This document shows, in pieces, positions 24,120-32,447 of a stretch of 64,000 bases of DNA. The notes under the pieces are model-generated. The model searched no databases. It saw nothing but the letters and a program-made list of their open reading frames with translations, and was not told where the DNA came from. The stretch spans positions 1 to 64,000 of the forward strand of contig NZ_JACHIA010000027.1 in NCBI RefSeq assembly GCF_014202995.1. The letters run 5' to 3'. Within the stretch, counting starts at the first letter, position 1; every line of letters starts with the position of its first letter. A program made the translations under genes and the position numbers. The DNA comes from Longimicrobium terrae. Lineage in GTDB: Bacteria; Gemmatimonadota; Gemmatimonadetes; Longimicrobiales; Longimicrobiaceae.

Positions 24120-25331
24120 ATGCGCAGCAACTCCTCGTACGTCATCAACCCGGACGCGTTTTCCGTCAATCCCGCGCTGGTGGGCCTGCCGCTGGCCCGC
24201 CCCGCGCGCCGCCTTACGGCCATGCTCATCGACCTCACCGCCGTGTCGCTGCTGGTGCACGCGGGCGGCGGAGTGCTGCTGGGGCTGGCCGCCGCGTACG
24301 TCGCGTTCCGCTTCGCAGGGCGCCTGGCCGGCAAGCGGGAGTGGATGGGGCGGGGAATGGGCCTAACCTTTCGCGCCCTGGGCGGGCTCTTTCTCTTTCT
24401 CCTCGCCCTCAACCTGTGGAACCGCGGGCGCGACTTCGCCAAGGGCATGCTGGACGGCGCGGCCGACGCCACCCTGGTCAGCGCCAGCGCGGGCCCGTCC
24501 GGCGTGCCGGTCAAGGGCCGGCAGGCGATGGGCATCGCGCGGCTGCTGATGGAGGATGACGAGGCCGAAGCGCGCCGGCTGGCCCCGGAGGTGATCCGCG
24601 GCCTGCGTGCGTCGGGCGTCAAGGACGAGGAGATCCGCGGGATTGTGGCGGAGGGCAACGAGGATGGCGACAAGCCCTGGCTGGCCGCGCTCGTGGATTC
24701 GCTGCTGCCCGCACCCAGAAAGGCGGTGCTGCGGGTAGACTCGCTTGCCGCCGCCTATGCAGCCGCCGTGCAGGCCGGCGACACCGCCGCGGTCAAGGCG
24801 CTGGGTCCGGCCCTCGGTTCCCGCCTGGCCGCGGATAGCCTGCGCGAACTCCGCGCGGAGCAGTCCAGCCTGCACCGGCAGCTGGGCGAAACGCGCAAGG
24901 AGCTGGAGCAGGCGCAGAACCGCGGCATCGTCTCGCGCATCACGGGCTTTCTGGACGAGATGGGGATCGGCTTCGGCTGGTCGGGTCTCTACTTCACGGC
25001 GTTCGTGGCGCTGTGGAACGGCCAGACGCCCGGCAAGCGGATGATGGGCATCCGCGTGCTGCGCCTGAACGGCCAGCCGATGAACTTCTGGACCTCGTTC
25101 GAGCGGTTCGGCGGGTACGCCGCCGGGCTGGTAACGGGGCTGCTGGGCTTTGCGCAGGTGTACTGGGACAAGAACCGGATGATGATCCACGACAAGATCA
25201 TCGAGACCGTGGTGGTGCGCGACCGCCGCGCCGGAGACGCTCCGGCCCCGTCCCCCGCCGCGCCCCCCGCGCATCAGGAGGCGTCCGCCCTGTCCTGGCG
25301 CACGTACGAGAGCCGCACCCCGCGCCCCTGA
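24120..25331 (+). CDS. RDD family membrane protein with inserted domain
   Basis: A 403-residue inner-membrane protein. The RDD domain is split: its first part (RPARRLTAMLIDLTAVSLL, about 26-44) opens the protein and its second part (WNGQTPGKRMMGIRVLR, about 300-316) comes after a roughly 180-residue soluble insert. The insert is helical and ends in a coiled coil (LRELRAEQSSLHRQLGETRK). About four hydrophobic membrane segments are visible. The C-terminal motif DKNRMMIHDKIIETVVV is typical of the family, whose function is mostly unknown (some are Na+/H+ antiporters). The tail is Pro/Ala-rich and disordered. An intrinsic terminator follows. Confidence 0.8.
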   Translation: MRSNSSYVINPDAFSVNPALVGLPLARPARRLTAMLIDLTAVSLLVHAGGGVLLGLAAAYVAFRFAGRLAGKREWMGRGMGLTFRALGGLFLFLLALNLWNRGRDFAKGMLDGAADATLVSASAGPSGVPVKGRQAMGIARLLMEDDEAEARRLAPEVIRGLRASGVKDEEIRGIVAEGNEDGDKPWLAALVDSLLPAPRKAVLRVDSLAAAYAAAVQAGDTAAVKALGPALGSRLAADSLRELRAEQSSLHRQLGETRKELEQAQNRGIVSRITGFLDEMGIGFGWSGLYFTAFVALWNGQTPGKRMMGIRVLRLNGQPMNFWTSFERFGGYAAGLVTGLLGFAQVYWDKNRMMIHDKIIETVVVRDRRAGDAPAPSPAAPPAHQEASALSWRTYESRTPRP

Positions 25332-25360
25332 CGCGGGCCCCATCCCGATCCGGAAAACGA

Positions 25361-25389
25361 CGCCCGGCCGTGCAGACGGCCGGGCGTTT
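25361..25389 (+). terminator. Intrinsic terminator after the RDD gene
   Basis: CGCCCGGCCGT / ACGGCCGGGCG, 11-bp perfect stem with a 4-nt loop (GCAG) followed by TTTG, 29 bp after the stop. Confidence 0.8.
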
Positions 25390-25446
25390 GCACATCCGCA
25401 ACGTACCTGCGGGCCCGGTGCACACCTTATCCGATAATCATCCCGA

Positions 25447-26742
25447 ATGCTGTGGGGAATTCCGTGGTGGGTCGCCCTGCTGGCCGTGGTGGGCGGCATG
25501 GCGATCATCAGCGCATTCATCACCCTGTTCTTTGCCCTCAACCGCCCGGCGCGCTACACCGTCACCGAGTGCGCGCCGGTGGACAGTGACGGCTTCATGC
25601 AGGCCATCACCTCCGCCGTCAACGCGCCCGCCATGACGGGCGGTTCGGCGCGGCTGCTGAACAACGGCGTGGAGATCTTTCCCGCCATGCTCGATGCCAT
25701 CCGGGGCGCGCGGCACAGCATCAACTTCATGGTCTACATCTGGGAGCCGGGCAAGGCGTCGGACCGCATGTTCGACGCGCTGACGGAGCGGGCGCGCGCC
25801 GGCGTGCAGGTTCGCATGATGCTGGACGGATTCGGCGCGCACGGCACGCCGCCGGAGCGCATCCGCGAGTTGGAGAAGGCGGGCGGATGCGTGCGCTTCT
25901 TCAACCCCGCGCGCTGGGGGCGGCTGACGGCGTTCTACAAGCGCAACCACCGGCGCGCCATCATCGTGGACGGCAAGATCGCGTTCACCGGCGGGGCGGC
26001 GGTGAGCGACGTGTGGCTGGGCGACGCGCAGGACGAGGATCACTGGCGGGATACGATGGTGGAGGTGCGCGGCTGCCTGGCCACCAACCTTCAGTCGTCG
26101 TTCGTTCAGCTGTGGTCCGGCGGTACGGGAGAGATCCTGGTGGGCGAGGCGTTCTATCCGTCCGAGCACGACGAGCCCGGCGCGGAGGAACTCACGCGCC
26201 ACGTGCACGTCACCAGCACGCCGGCCAGCGTGGCGCACACGCTGCGCGTCTTTTTCATCCTCACGCTGGCGTGCGCCCGGGACCGCATCTGGCTGACCAA
26301 CTCGTACTTTCTGCCCGAAGTGAACATGCGCCGCACGCTGGTGGAGCGCGCCCGCGCCGGCGTGGACGTTCGTCTTCTGCTCCCCAGCAGGCTGACGGAC
26401 GCGCCGTTCGTGCGGTACGCCAGCCACGCGTTCTACCGCGAACTGCTGGAGGCGGGCGTGCGCATCTACGAGTACCAGCCCACCATGATGCACTCCAAGA
26501 CGCTGGTGGTGGACAGCGTGTGGTCGGTGGTGGGCTCGGCCAACATGGACAACCGCTCCAAGGAGTTGAACCAGGAGAGCGTGATCGGCATTCTGGACCG
26601 CGGGTTCGCGGAGCAGATCGAAGACACGTTCGAGCGCGACCTGGAGCGTTCGCGCGAGATCCGGCTGGAGGAATGGCGCCGCCGGCCGGTTCTGCAGCGG
26701 CTGTACGAGCGGTTCTGGGTGAGCTTCGAGCAGCAGTTCTGA
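25447..26742 (+). CDS. Cardiolipin synthase-like phospholipase D family protein
   Basis: A 431-residue PLD-superfamily protein that probably makes cardiolipin from phosphatidylglycerol or transfers phosphatidyl groups. One N-terminal membrane helix (WWVALLAVVGGMAIISAFI) anchors it. Two HKD motifs are present: HRRAIIVDGKIAFTGG in the first half, with Arg in the Lys position, and HSKTLVVDSVWSVVGSANMD in the second half, which is canonical. Bacterial cardiolipin synthases of the ClsB type often carry HRR in the first motif, so activity is expected. It is a single gene between repeat-rich gaps. Confidence 0.9.
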   Translation: MLWGIPWWVALLAVVGGMAIISAFITLFFALNRPARYTVTECAPVDSDGFMQAITSAVNAPAMTGGSARLLNNGVEIFPAMLDAIRGARHSINFMVYIWEPGKASDRMFDALTERARAGVQVRMMLDGFGAHGTPPERIRELEKAGGCVRFFNPARWGRLTAFYKRNHRRAIIVDGKIAFTGGAAVSDVWLGDAQDEDHWRDTMVEVRGCLATNLQSSFVQLWSGGTGEILVGEAFYPSEHDEPGAEELTRHVHVTSTPASVAHTLRVFFILTLACARDRIWLTNSYFLPEVNMRRTLVERARAGVDVRLLLPSRLTDAPFVRYASHAFYRELLEAGVRIYEYQPTMMHSKTLVVDSVWSVVGSANMDNRSKELNQESVIGILDRGFAEQIEDTFERDLERSREIRLEEWRRRPVLQRLYERFWVSFEQQF

Positions 26743-26756
26743 GGGAAGGGCCTCAC

Positions 26757-26827
26757 GCAGAGCCGCAGAGCCGCAGAGCCGCAGAGCCGCAGAGCCGCAG
26801 AGCCGCAGAGCCGCAGAGCCGCAGAGC
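26757..26827. repeat. 8-bp tandem repeat GCAGAGCC
   Basis: Eight perfect GCAGAGCC units and a ninth nearly complete one, starting 15 bp after the cardiolipin synthase-like stop. The unit is frame-shifting if translated and has no spacers. Confidence 0.95.
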
Positions 26828-27236
26828 GTGGGGGAGAGTAGGAGAAGCGAGGCTCCCTGAGCGGATGAATCCGCCGCTCCAAATGCGCAAAGCCCCGACA
26901 CGGCGCCATTCGCGCGCCGTTCGGGGCTTCACCGCAATGCGGGGCGATATCGGTGGATACGGGACGGTTGGACCGGCGGATGACAGATCCTTCGTCGGCG
27001 CCAAGTTCCGGCGCGGCAGAGTGTTCCGTCGGCGCCTCCTCAGGACGACGCTTTGGGCGGAACGAACGGAACGATGGCGTCGATCCGGATGCGGTCGAAG
27101 CCCCGATCGTGGACGCGACAGCGGCCGCGAGTCGGGGCTTTGCGACGTTTGAGCGGCGGATTCATCCGCTCAGGGATACCCGCGGGCCTCTACCTTCTTT
27201 CTCTGCGCCTCTGCTCCTCTGCGTGAGACCCTATGT
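26828..27236. repeat. Dispersed repeats between convergent genes
   Basis: Holds a forward family B copy (26857-26940), a family G copy (26967-27050, CAGATCCTTCGTCGGCGCCA type, seen reversed at 1115-1205) and a reversed family B copy (27085-27175). The two B copies form a large inverted pair around G. No gene. Confidence 0.75.
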
Positions 27237-27653
27237 TCAGAGGTACGGCGGCGATTCCAGGATTCGGTCATCGGCAAGGCCGTCGTCCTCGCCCGGCTGC
27301 AGAAGGCCGAACAGCTGCAGGTGCCGCCGCCGCAGACGGTTGGCGTGCATGAACGCCTCTTCTTCCGTTTCACCGAACCCCTCCCACGCGAGCGCGCTCT
27401 CGCCCCAGCGCGCGGCCGGGCTCCACGGCGACTCCGGCCCGTGCAGACGCGCCGCGCGCCACGGATGCGCGAACGGGTCCAGGTAGCGCCCCAGCACCCG
27501 CGCGTCGCGGTCAATCACCACGCCCACGGCTCCGCCTCCCCGGCGGCGCAGGCGCGCGCGGCGGTACAGGTGCAGCGCTCCATCCAGCACCAGCGCGGCA
27601 AAAATCACCCCGGCCAGCACGATCACAAGGTCCAGCGCGTACAGCTTCGTCAT
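27237..27653 (-). CDS. Hypothetical single-pass membrane protein
   Basis: A 138-residue protein I do not recognise. An N-terminal membrane helix (YALDLVIVLAGVIFAALVLDG) is followed by a strongly basic stretch (YRRARLRRRGGG), so the C-terminal domain is cytoplasmic. That domain holds VGVVIDRDARVLGRYLDP and a Trp-rich part, ending in an acidic tail. No metal or catalytic motif is visible. The ATG at 27653 was chosen over an upstream one because the membrane helix then begins at residue 4. Confidence 0.6.
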   Translation of the reverse strand: MTKLYALDLVIVLAGVIFAALVLDGALHLYRRARLRRRGGGAVGVVIDRDARVLGRYLDPFAHPWRAARLHGPESPWSPAARWGESALAWEGFGETEEEAFMHANRLRRRHLQLFGLLQPGEDDGLADDRILESPPYL

Positions 27654-27956
27654 CTCGCATCCGTTCTTCCGGACATCCTCCGCCACGGCGAATGAGCATA
27701 CCAGCCACACGCCGCGTCGTTCCCCTGGGACGCAAGCTTCCGGCCCCGCGCGGGCGGTGCCGCTGACTAACGCGCAAGTGCCTGCCGTCCTGACATTTGG
27801 CGCCGGTCGGGACAGGATTGGCGCGAGACGTGGGGAAGAGCCTTACGGAACGTCGCCGCTTTGCCGATGTCCCCGCGGGGAGCGCGCGTGCATCATCCAT
27901 CCACAGGAACCGGACAGGCTGCGGGCAGGCCCACCCCGATGCGCGGAGATGACGTA
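27654..27956. other. Divergent intergenic region, nothing recognised
   Basis: About 300 bp between two divergent small membrane-protein genes. A half-repeated element (CCTGACATTTGGCGCC and GACAGGATTGGCGC, 27790-27825) is the only structure I see; no convincing promoter boxes. Confidence 0.4.
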
Positions 27957-28343
27957 ATGGACGCCCGACCTGCTGCACACGCCAACGCCCTCATCGTGCT
28001 CGCCGGCCACGCGGATGCGCCGGCCCATCTGTCCGTCGTGCGCGCCACGGGATGGTCGCGCGTGCGCAGGACGGCGATATTCGCGACGGCGTGGATCAGC
28101 GGCTCCATCACCATGTTCATCATCACCCTCTTTGACCCGTTCATGACCGCGCTGCCGTTTCTGATCGGCGCGTGGATGACGGGAAAGAGTTGGAGCGGAC
28201 GCTATCGGGTCATGTCGTTCGAGGGTGCATGCCCGCGCTGCCACCACCCGATCCAGCTGAAGCCCGGTGCCCGCATCGCCGCGCCGCACCCGCTCGTCTG
28301 CTACCACTGCCACCACGAGCCCAAGCTGTTTCTCACCGCATGA
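27957..28343 (+). CDS. Small membrane protein with two CxxC pairs
   Basis: A 128-residue protein of unknown function. A polar N-terminus is followed by one or two hydrophobic segments (AIFATAWISGSITMFIITLF and FMTALPFLIGAWMTG). The C-terminal part carries CPRCHHP and CYHCHHEP, which together form a four-Cys zinc-ribbon-like motif. CGGAG lies 8 nt before the ATG. It is divergent from the single-pass protein at 27237. Zinc-ribbon membrane proteins of this size are widespread and mostly uncharacterised. Confidence 0.65.
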   Translation: MDARPAAHANALIVLAGHADAPAHLSVVRATGWSRVRRTAIFATAWISGSITMFIITLFDPFMTALPFLIGAWMTGKSWSGRYRVMSFEGACPRCHHPIQLKPGARIAAPHPLVCYHCHHEPKLFLTA

Positions 28344-28612
28344 TGAAAAGCGACGATAGCCTGGGCATGGTACCGCTCGTAGCCGGCTGGGAGGCCCCTC
28401 CCCCGGCCCCTCCCCGTGCAAACAGCCGCACGGAGAGGGGAGAACTCACGCCGGGATTTGAGATGTCCGTGCAAGCCAGGTTTCACGTCCGTTGATTGAG
28501 CCCACAACGGAACCAGGCGACGACAAAAACCCTCCCCCAATCTGTTCTGGGGGAGGGTGGGTGGGTGATGCGAACCCGGGTGGTGGCCGCCGGGGAGCCC
28601 GCCAGCCGCGCT
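28344..28612. repeat. Family F and A repeats
   Basis: A family F copy (about 28390-28445, CCTCCCCGTG...CACGGAGAGG) and a family A copy (about 28522-28604) with hairpin CCCTCCCCCA...TGGGGGAGGG. The A hairpin may also end transcription from both convergent genes. Confidence 0.7.
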
Positions 28613-29098
28613 TCAGGCCTGCTTACGCGCGGTTCCCAGGCTGGCTTCCAGGCGCCCGACCAGTTCGGATTGCGCCTCGTTCAGCTTTTGGCGCGCCACG
28701 TCCGGCGAAAACCATCCGCAGCGGTCCACTTCGGGAAAGGTGAGCCAGCGTCCCGACCCGCGGGGCCATTCCGTCTTTGCCTCGTTGCTGAACACCGCGG
28801 CGGGATCGGCGTCGCCCTCCCATCCCCACGCGTGAACCGTCTTTCCCGACTTCTGGCGGATGAACCCCAGCGGCAGAAACGGTGGCTCCGGCTCAATCCC
28901 CGTCTCCTCGCGAAACTCGCGGATGGCGGCCTGCAGCGGCTGCTCACCCTCATCCACCAGGCCCTTGGGAATGGTCCACGCGCCCGCGTCGCGGTGCCGC
29001 CAGAACGGACCGCCGGGGTGGGCGAGAAACACCTCGATCGTGTGCCCTACGCGCCGGTAGAGTAGCATTCCGGCGCTCACGACGGCACGGCTCGACAT
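28613..29098 (-). CDS. NUDIX hydrolase
   Basis: A 161-residue NUDIX pyrophosphohydrolase. The NUDIX box is complete (GLVDEGEQPLQAAI followed by REFREETGI, about 46-68), giving the metal-binding REUxEE glutamates. The N-terminus SAGMLLYRR and the Trp-containing strand (AGAWTIPKG) fit the diadenosine polyphosphate/NTP-cleaving type with MutT-like fold. The C-terminal part (WLTFPEVDRCGWFSPDVARQ) is typical of the DR1025/NudF-like group. Substrate not predictable. Confidence 0.92.
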   Translation of the reverse strand: MSSRAVVSAGMLLYRRVGHTIEVFLAHPGGPFWRHRDAGAWTIPKGLVDEGEQPLQAAIREFREETGIEPEPPFLPLGFIRQKSGKTVHAWGWEGDADPAAVFSNEAKTEWPRGSGRWLTFPEVDRCGWFSPDVARQKLNEAQSELVGRLEASLGTARKQA

Positions 29099-29334
29099 CC
29101 GGCAGCGGCCTCGGGTTCAGGATGACGGCGCGGGAAACGCTCCCGGCCGCGCACGACTTCAAACGATCTTGATCGCCCACACGGAGCGTGCGGCCGGCGT
29201 CCGGAAAGGCGAACTCCGGTGTCCTGCCGGCCGCGGTTTTCATCGACGCGGATCATCCCGTATCGGTCACGGCCGATCTTCGCGCCGCAATCAGCCGCCC
29301 GGAGAGATCAACGTCCGGGACGCGCGGGTGTGAC

Positions 29335-29871
29335 TTACTGCAGGACTTCCGGCGGGAGCGCGCGGGCCATGATGCGGTCCGTCTGCGCGTCCGAGCCCAG
29401 CTGAAACACGTGGCTTCCCACGTCGGTGAAGCCGTGCTTCGTGTAGAACTTCATTGCACGGGGATTGTGCTCCCACACGCCCAGCCAGAAGGTGCGCCCG
29501 CCCAGGTACGCCGCGGCGCGCATGGCCTCGCCCAGCATTCCGGCGGCCAGCCCGCTGCCGTGCCACTCCTTTTCCACGTAAAAGCGCCGCAGTTCCACCG
29601 GCTCGTCCCCGGTCACGCACTCGGGTGCGTGACCGCGGCCCACCTGCGCGTATGCCACCAGCGCCCCTTCGTGTTCCGCCACCAGCGTTACGATCCACGG
29701 ATCGGACAGTTCCTCGGCCAGGCGCTCGGGCGTGTACGCCGAGGCCAGGTACGCGGCCATGTCCTGCGGATCGTTGTCTGCCGCGAACGTGTCGGAGAAG
29801 GTGCGGGCCCCGAACTCGGCGAGGGCGGCGGCGTCGGCAACCTGGGCGGCGCGAAGGTGAGGCGGATTCAT
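29335..29871 (-). CDS. GNAT-family N-acetyltransferase
   Basis: A 178-residue acetyltransferase. The acetyl-CoA motif A is RRFYVEKEWHGSGLAAGML, with the expected HGSGLA loop, followed by motif B (WLGVWEHNPRAMKFYTKHGF). N-terminal strands (HLRAAQVADAAALAEF) match the family. The closest style is the RimI/PhnO-like group acting on amines or peptides; the substrate is unknown. It is a single gene in an open gap, the start ATG lacking a strong ribosome binding site. Confidence 0.9.
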   Translation of the reverse strand: MNPPHLRAAQVADAAALAEFGARTFSDTFAADNDPQDMAAYLASAYTPERLAEELSDPWIVTLVAEHEGALVAYAQVGRGHAPECVTGDEPVELRRFYVEKEWHGSGLAAGMLGEAMRAAAYLGGRTFWLGVWEHNPRAMKFYTKHGFTDVGSHVFQLGSDAQTDRIMARALPPEVLQ

Positions 29872-29976
29872 TCTGCGGGGGGACGTGGATGAACGGACTG
29901 CCAGCCGCAACCTAGCGCCCCGCGGCCGCCGCGCAATCCACCCTGCGTCGGCCGATCCTGATGCGCCCCAACGTTG

Positions 29977-30006
29977 CGGGGCCGCTCGTCGCACCGAGCG
30001 GCCCCG
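29977..30006 (-). terminator. Hairpin after the lipoprotein cluster
   Basis: CGGGGCCGCTCG / CGAGCGGCCCCG, 12-bp perfect stem with a 6-nt loop, 20 bp past the stop of the minus-strand lipoprotein at 30027. No T-tract. Confidence 0.65.
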
Positions 30007-30026
30007 TTGTCATCATCCAGCAGGGA

Positions 30027-30506
30027 TCAATCGAGCGGACGGCAACCGAAGCGGCGCTCGGCCACGTTGGCCAGGATGAACTCGCGGTGCTGCACCCGCA
30101 TCTCGTCAAAGCGCACGGTCATGGTCACGGCGCGGGCGCTGGTCTGGCTCGATCGGTGGCGGAAGACGACCGTGTATGGGTACCCGGCGGAATCGGCGCA
30201 GACACCGGCGGCAGGGCTCTCCAGCGACCCACGCCGCCTCTTCAGCGTCTCTTCCGCCGGTCCCCATTCGATGGACTCCGTTGCGAGTCGCGCCGTGTCC
30301 GGCTCCGCGTCGGTGTACCCGTTGCGGGCGATGAACTCCTCCGCGCACGCCACCGCCTGCGCTTCCGGCGTTTGCTCCGTCATCGGCACGGCGCAGGCGC
30401 GCGGGTCCACCGCGGACGACGGCGCGGCGGCCGGAGCCCGTCCCGCGCACCCGGCCAGGAGCACGGCGCCGAAGATCATCCGCAGTTGCGCGCGGAGCCT
30501 CGTCAA
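30027..30506 (-). CDS. Putative lipoprotein, translationally coupled
   Basis: A 159-residue secreted protein of unknown function. The TTG start at 30506 overlaps the upstream stop as TTGA, and gives a signal with a basic front (LTRLRAQLRMIFGAVLLAGC) ending in a perfect LAGC lipobox. Starting at the internal ATG (30479) would leave only 10 residues before the Cys and no basic part. The mature domain has several Cys (DPRACAVP, AVACAEEF, GVCADSAG, RFGCRPLD), consistent with periplasmic disulfides. No family recognised. It is the last gene of a three-gene set with the lipid kinase. Confidence 0.6.
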   Translation of the reverse strand: MTRLRAQLRMIFGAVLLAGCAGRAPAAAPSSAVDPRACAVPMTEQTPEAQAVACAEEFIARNGYTDAEPDTARLATESIEWGPAEETLKRRRGSLESPAAGVCADSAGYPYTVVFRHRSSQTSARAVTMTVRFDEMRVQHREFILANVAERRFGCRPLD

Positions 30507-30826
30507 TCGTGGGCCGGGTTGCGCGTGTGCGGACGGCGGCCGAGGTCGCGCCACTCATCCTCCGCCACCTCTACGCCAAAGTGCCGCGCCGCCTTGCGCA
30601 GGTTGGCGAAGGCGAGCTCGCGGTCCGCGTCGCTGATGTCCTCCACCTGATCAAAGCGCGCCAGCGCCGCGCGAACGTGTCCCCCGTCCGTCACCGGCAG
30701 CTTGCGCTGGTGCGGCAGGGCAAAGGCGGAATCGGGAAGGTCGTTGCGCTCGCTCGCCTGCAGCCGGTGGTCGTGGTTCTTGTCCACATCCTTGTCCGGG
30801 GCCCGCCACGTTGCGTGAACCGTCAT
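30503..30826 (-). CDS. DUF6582-like small protein
   Basis: A 107-residue acidic/basic soluble protein. The segment ALPHQRKLPVTDGGHVRAAL followed by ARFDQV is the conserved core of the DUF6582-type domain, found alone or at the C-terminus of phage head and Ku-like proteins. Function unknown. It starts one base after the lipid kinase stop and its own stop overlaps the start of the lipoprotein, so the three genes form a tight operon. Confidence 0.7.
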   Translation of the reverse strand: MTVHATWRAPDKDVDKNHDHRLQASERNDLPDSAFALPHQRKLPVTDGGHVRAALARFDQVEDISDADRELAFANLRKAARHFGVEVAEDEWRDLGRRPHTRNPAHD

Positions 30827-30827
30827 C

Positions 30828-31760
30828 TCATCCTCCCTCCGCCGGTGAAAACTGCCCGCCGGACCGCGGCGCGATCACGGTAAAGGCGTCGCGGTTCAGC
30901 CGGTAATGCAGCGGCGCCTTGACCTTCACCAGTTCGCCGTCGATGCCGATGGTGACGTGGTCGCGGCGCAGGTGCACCACGCATTCGTCCACCAAAAGCG
31001 CGTCGAGGTTGTCCGTGCGCGCCGCCGCGTCCAGCCCGCGCCGCAGCGCCGACCACGCCAGCGCCGCCATGCGCCCGCGCGCCGACCGCCGCGCGATCAT
31101 CACGTGCAGCGTGTGCCGCCCGCCGCGCAGCCGCGTGAACGGGGAAAGCCGCCCCAGGTCCCGCTCGCCGATGCCGATGTACACCATGGGCGAGTGGTAG
31201 CGGCGCCACTCCGCGCGCTCGCCTTCGCCCACGCGCATCTCCACGCGCATGCCGCGCAGATGCCGCCACACGCGCAGCGCGCCGATCACGCTGGCGGTGC
31301 GGTAGCTGAGGCCGCGCTTTTCCAGCCGCTCGCGGGTGCGCACAAAGGTGACGTACGCGCCCACGGAGCTGGAGTTGAGGATGGCGTTGCCGTTCACCTC
31401 GCCCAGGTCCATGCGGCGCGGAACGCCCGTCGCGGCGATCTCCAGGCACGCGGCCATATCCTGAACCGGGAGTCCCAGGTCGTGCGAAAAGTGGTTCAGC
31501 GTGCCGCCGGGGAGCACGGCGAGCTCCACGCCGGTCTGCGCGGCCACCTCCGCCGCGCAGAGCACGGTGCCGTCGCCGCCGGCCACCACGATGCGCGTGA
31601 TCCCGGTGCGGACGGCGGCGCGAAGCTGCTCGCGGATGTCGCCGGGCCCCAGTTCGCGCGCCTCGAAGCGCGGATCGGCGTGCACGGCGGCCAGCACCGC
31701 CGGCGCGGAGCCGGAGGCGCGGTTCAGGTAGACGGGGAGCGGCGCGGCGGAGTGATCCAT
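30828..31760 (-). CDS. Diacylglycerol/lipid kinase family protein
   Basis: A 310-residue lipid kinase of the DagK_cat/YegS family. The nucleotide-binding motif VVAGGDGTVLCAA and the LPGGTLNHFSHDL loop are intact, as is the C-terminal beta domain with VTIGIDGELVKV. Such enzymes phosphorylate diacylglycerol, sphingoid bases or related lipids at the membrane. The ATG at 31760 begins just before the first beta strand (PLPVYLNRASG); an upstream ATG at 31808 would add 16 residues. First gene of the cluster with the DUF6582-like and lipoprotein genes. Confidence 0.88.
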   Translation of the reverse strand: MDHSAAPLPVYLNRASGSAPAVLAAVHADPRFEARELGPGDIREQLRAAVRTGITRIVVAGGDGTVLCAAEVAAQTGVELAVLPGGTLNHFSHDLGLPVQDMAACLEIAATGVPRRMDLGEVNGNAILNSSSVGAYVTFVRTRERLEKRGLSYRTASVIGALRVWRHLRGMRVEMRVGEGERAEWRRYHSPMVYIGIGERDLGRLSPFTRLRGGRHTLHVMIARRSARGRMAALAWSALRRGLDAAARTDNLDALLVDECVVHLRRDHVTIGIDGELVKVKAPLHYRLNRDAFTVIAPRSGGQFSPAEGG

Positions 31761-32382
31761 GAACTCTGCACTGTGCAGGAATCGCGCGCGTGCGGCTGCG
31801 CTTTTCATGCCCGGGATGCAGCCTGTCCGGCGTTTCTGCTGATGGGAATTGTCGGCCGCGCGGCGGAGTTCAGGGCGGCCCCCACCCGGGCCGGCACCAC
31901 CGGCCCACCGTCCCCCAAAAAGCCTGGGGGACGGTTGTTGGCGGGCGGATGGTTGGGCGCGGGAAGCGGAGTTCGTCGCGTGCGCGGAGTTCGTTCAGCG
32001 ACTGAATCCGCCGCTCGAACAGCGGGAACCCTCGACACGGTGCTATTCGCGCGCCGTTCGGGGCTTCAACTGCATCGAACGGCGCCGTCCGCGAGTGCCT
32101 GCCGCTCGCGTTTAGGTCTCCCTTTCTCCCGCGGAGCGGGGGAGAGGGCCGGGGAGAGGGGGCCTCTCCGACCGCGCGGCACCATCCGGAACGCGCTGAG
32201 TCGCAGTTCTCCCCTCTCCGTGCGGAAGTTTGCACGGGGAGGGCCGGGGGAGGGGCCTACAGGCGTCGGACGCGACGAGCCTTTCCGATCCGCACGGCAC
32301 TGGGGTGTGCTCCCTCTCCCACATCCGTTCGTGGGAGAGGGTCGTCGTGCGCAGCACGCGGGGTGAGGGCCCGCCCACGCAC
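31761..32382. repeat. Dispersed repeat mosaic
   Basis: No gene. Contains family A with hairpin (31870-31940), family B (32003-32085), family F (32105-32170 and 32205-32262) and family D (32300-32370) in the same order as in the 16.3-16.95 kb mosaic, so the two gaps share a composite arrangement. Confidence 0.8.
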
Positions 32383-32421
32383 GAATCCCCGGACGACGCC
32401 ATCGGCATCGTCCGGGGATTC
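32383..32421 (-). terminator. Hairpin after the TonB-C-like gene
   Basis: GAATCCCCGGACGA / TCGTCCGGGGATTC, 14-bp perfect stem, 27 bp past the stop on the minus strand. Loop 11 nt; no T-tract. Confidence 0.7.
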
Positions 32422-32447
32422 CGTTCACCTCGGGACCAGCGGCGAGA

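Noticed and set aside
25447-26742. Inactive PLD because the first HKD motif has Arg for Lys
   Set aside because: HRR-type first motifs are common in ClsB-like cardiolipin synthases, and the second motif is canonical.
26757-26827. CRISPR or direct-repeat origin (iterons)
   Set aside because: The unit is only 8 bp with no spacers, and there is no replication initiator gene nearby.
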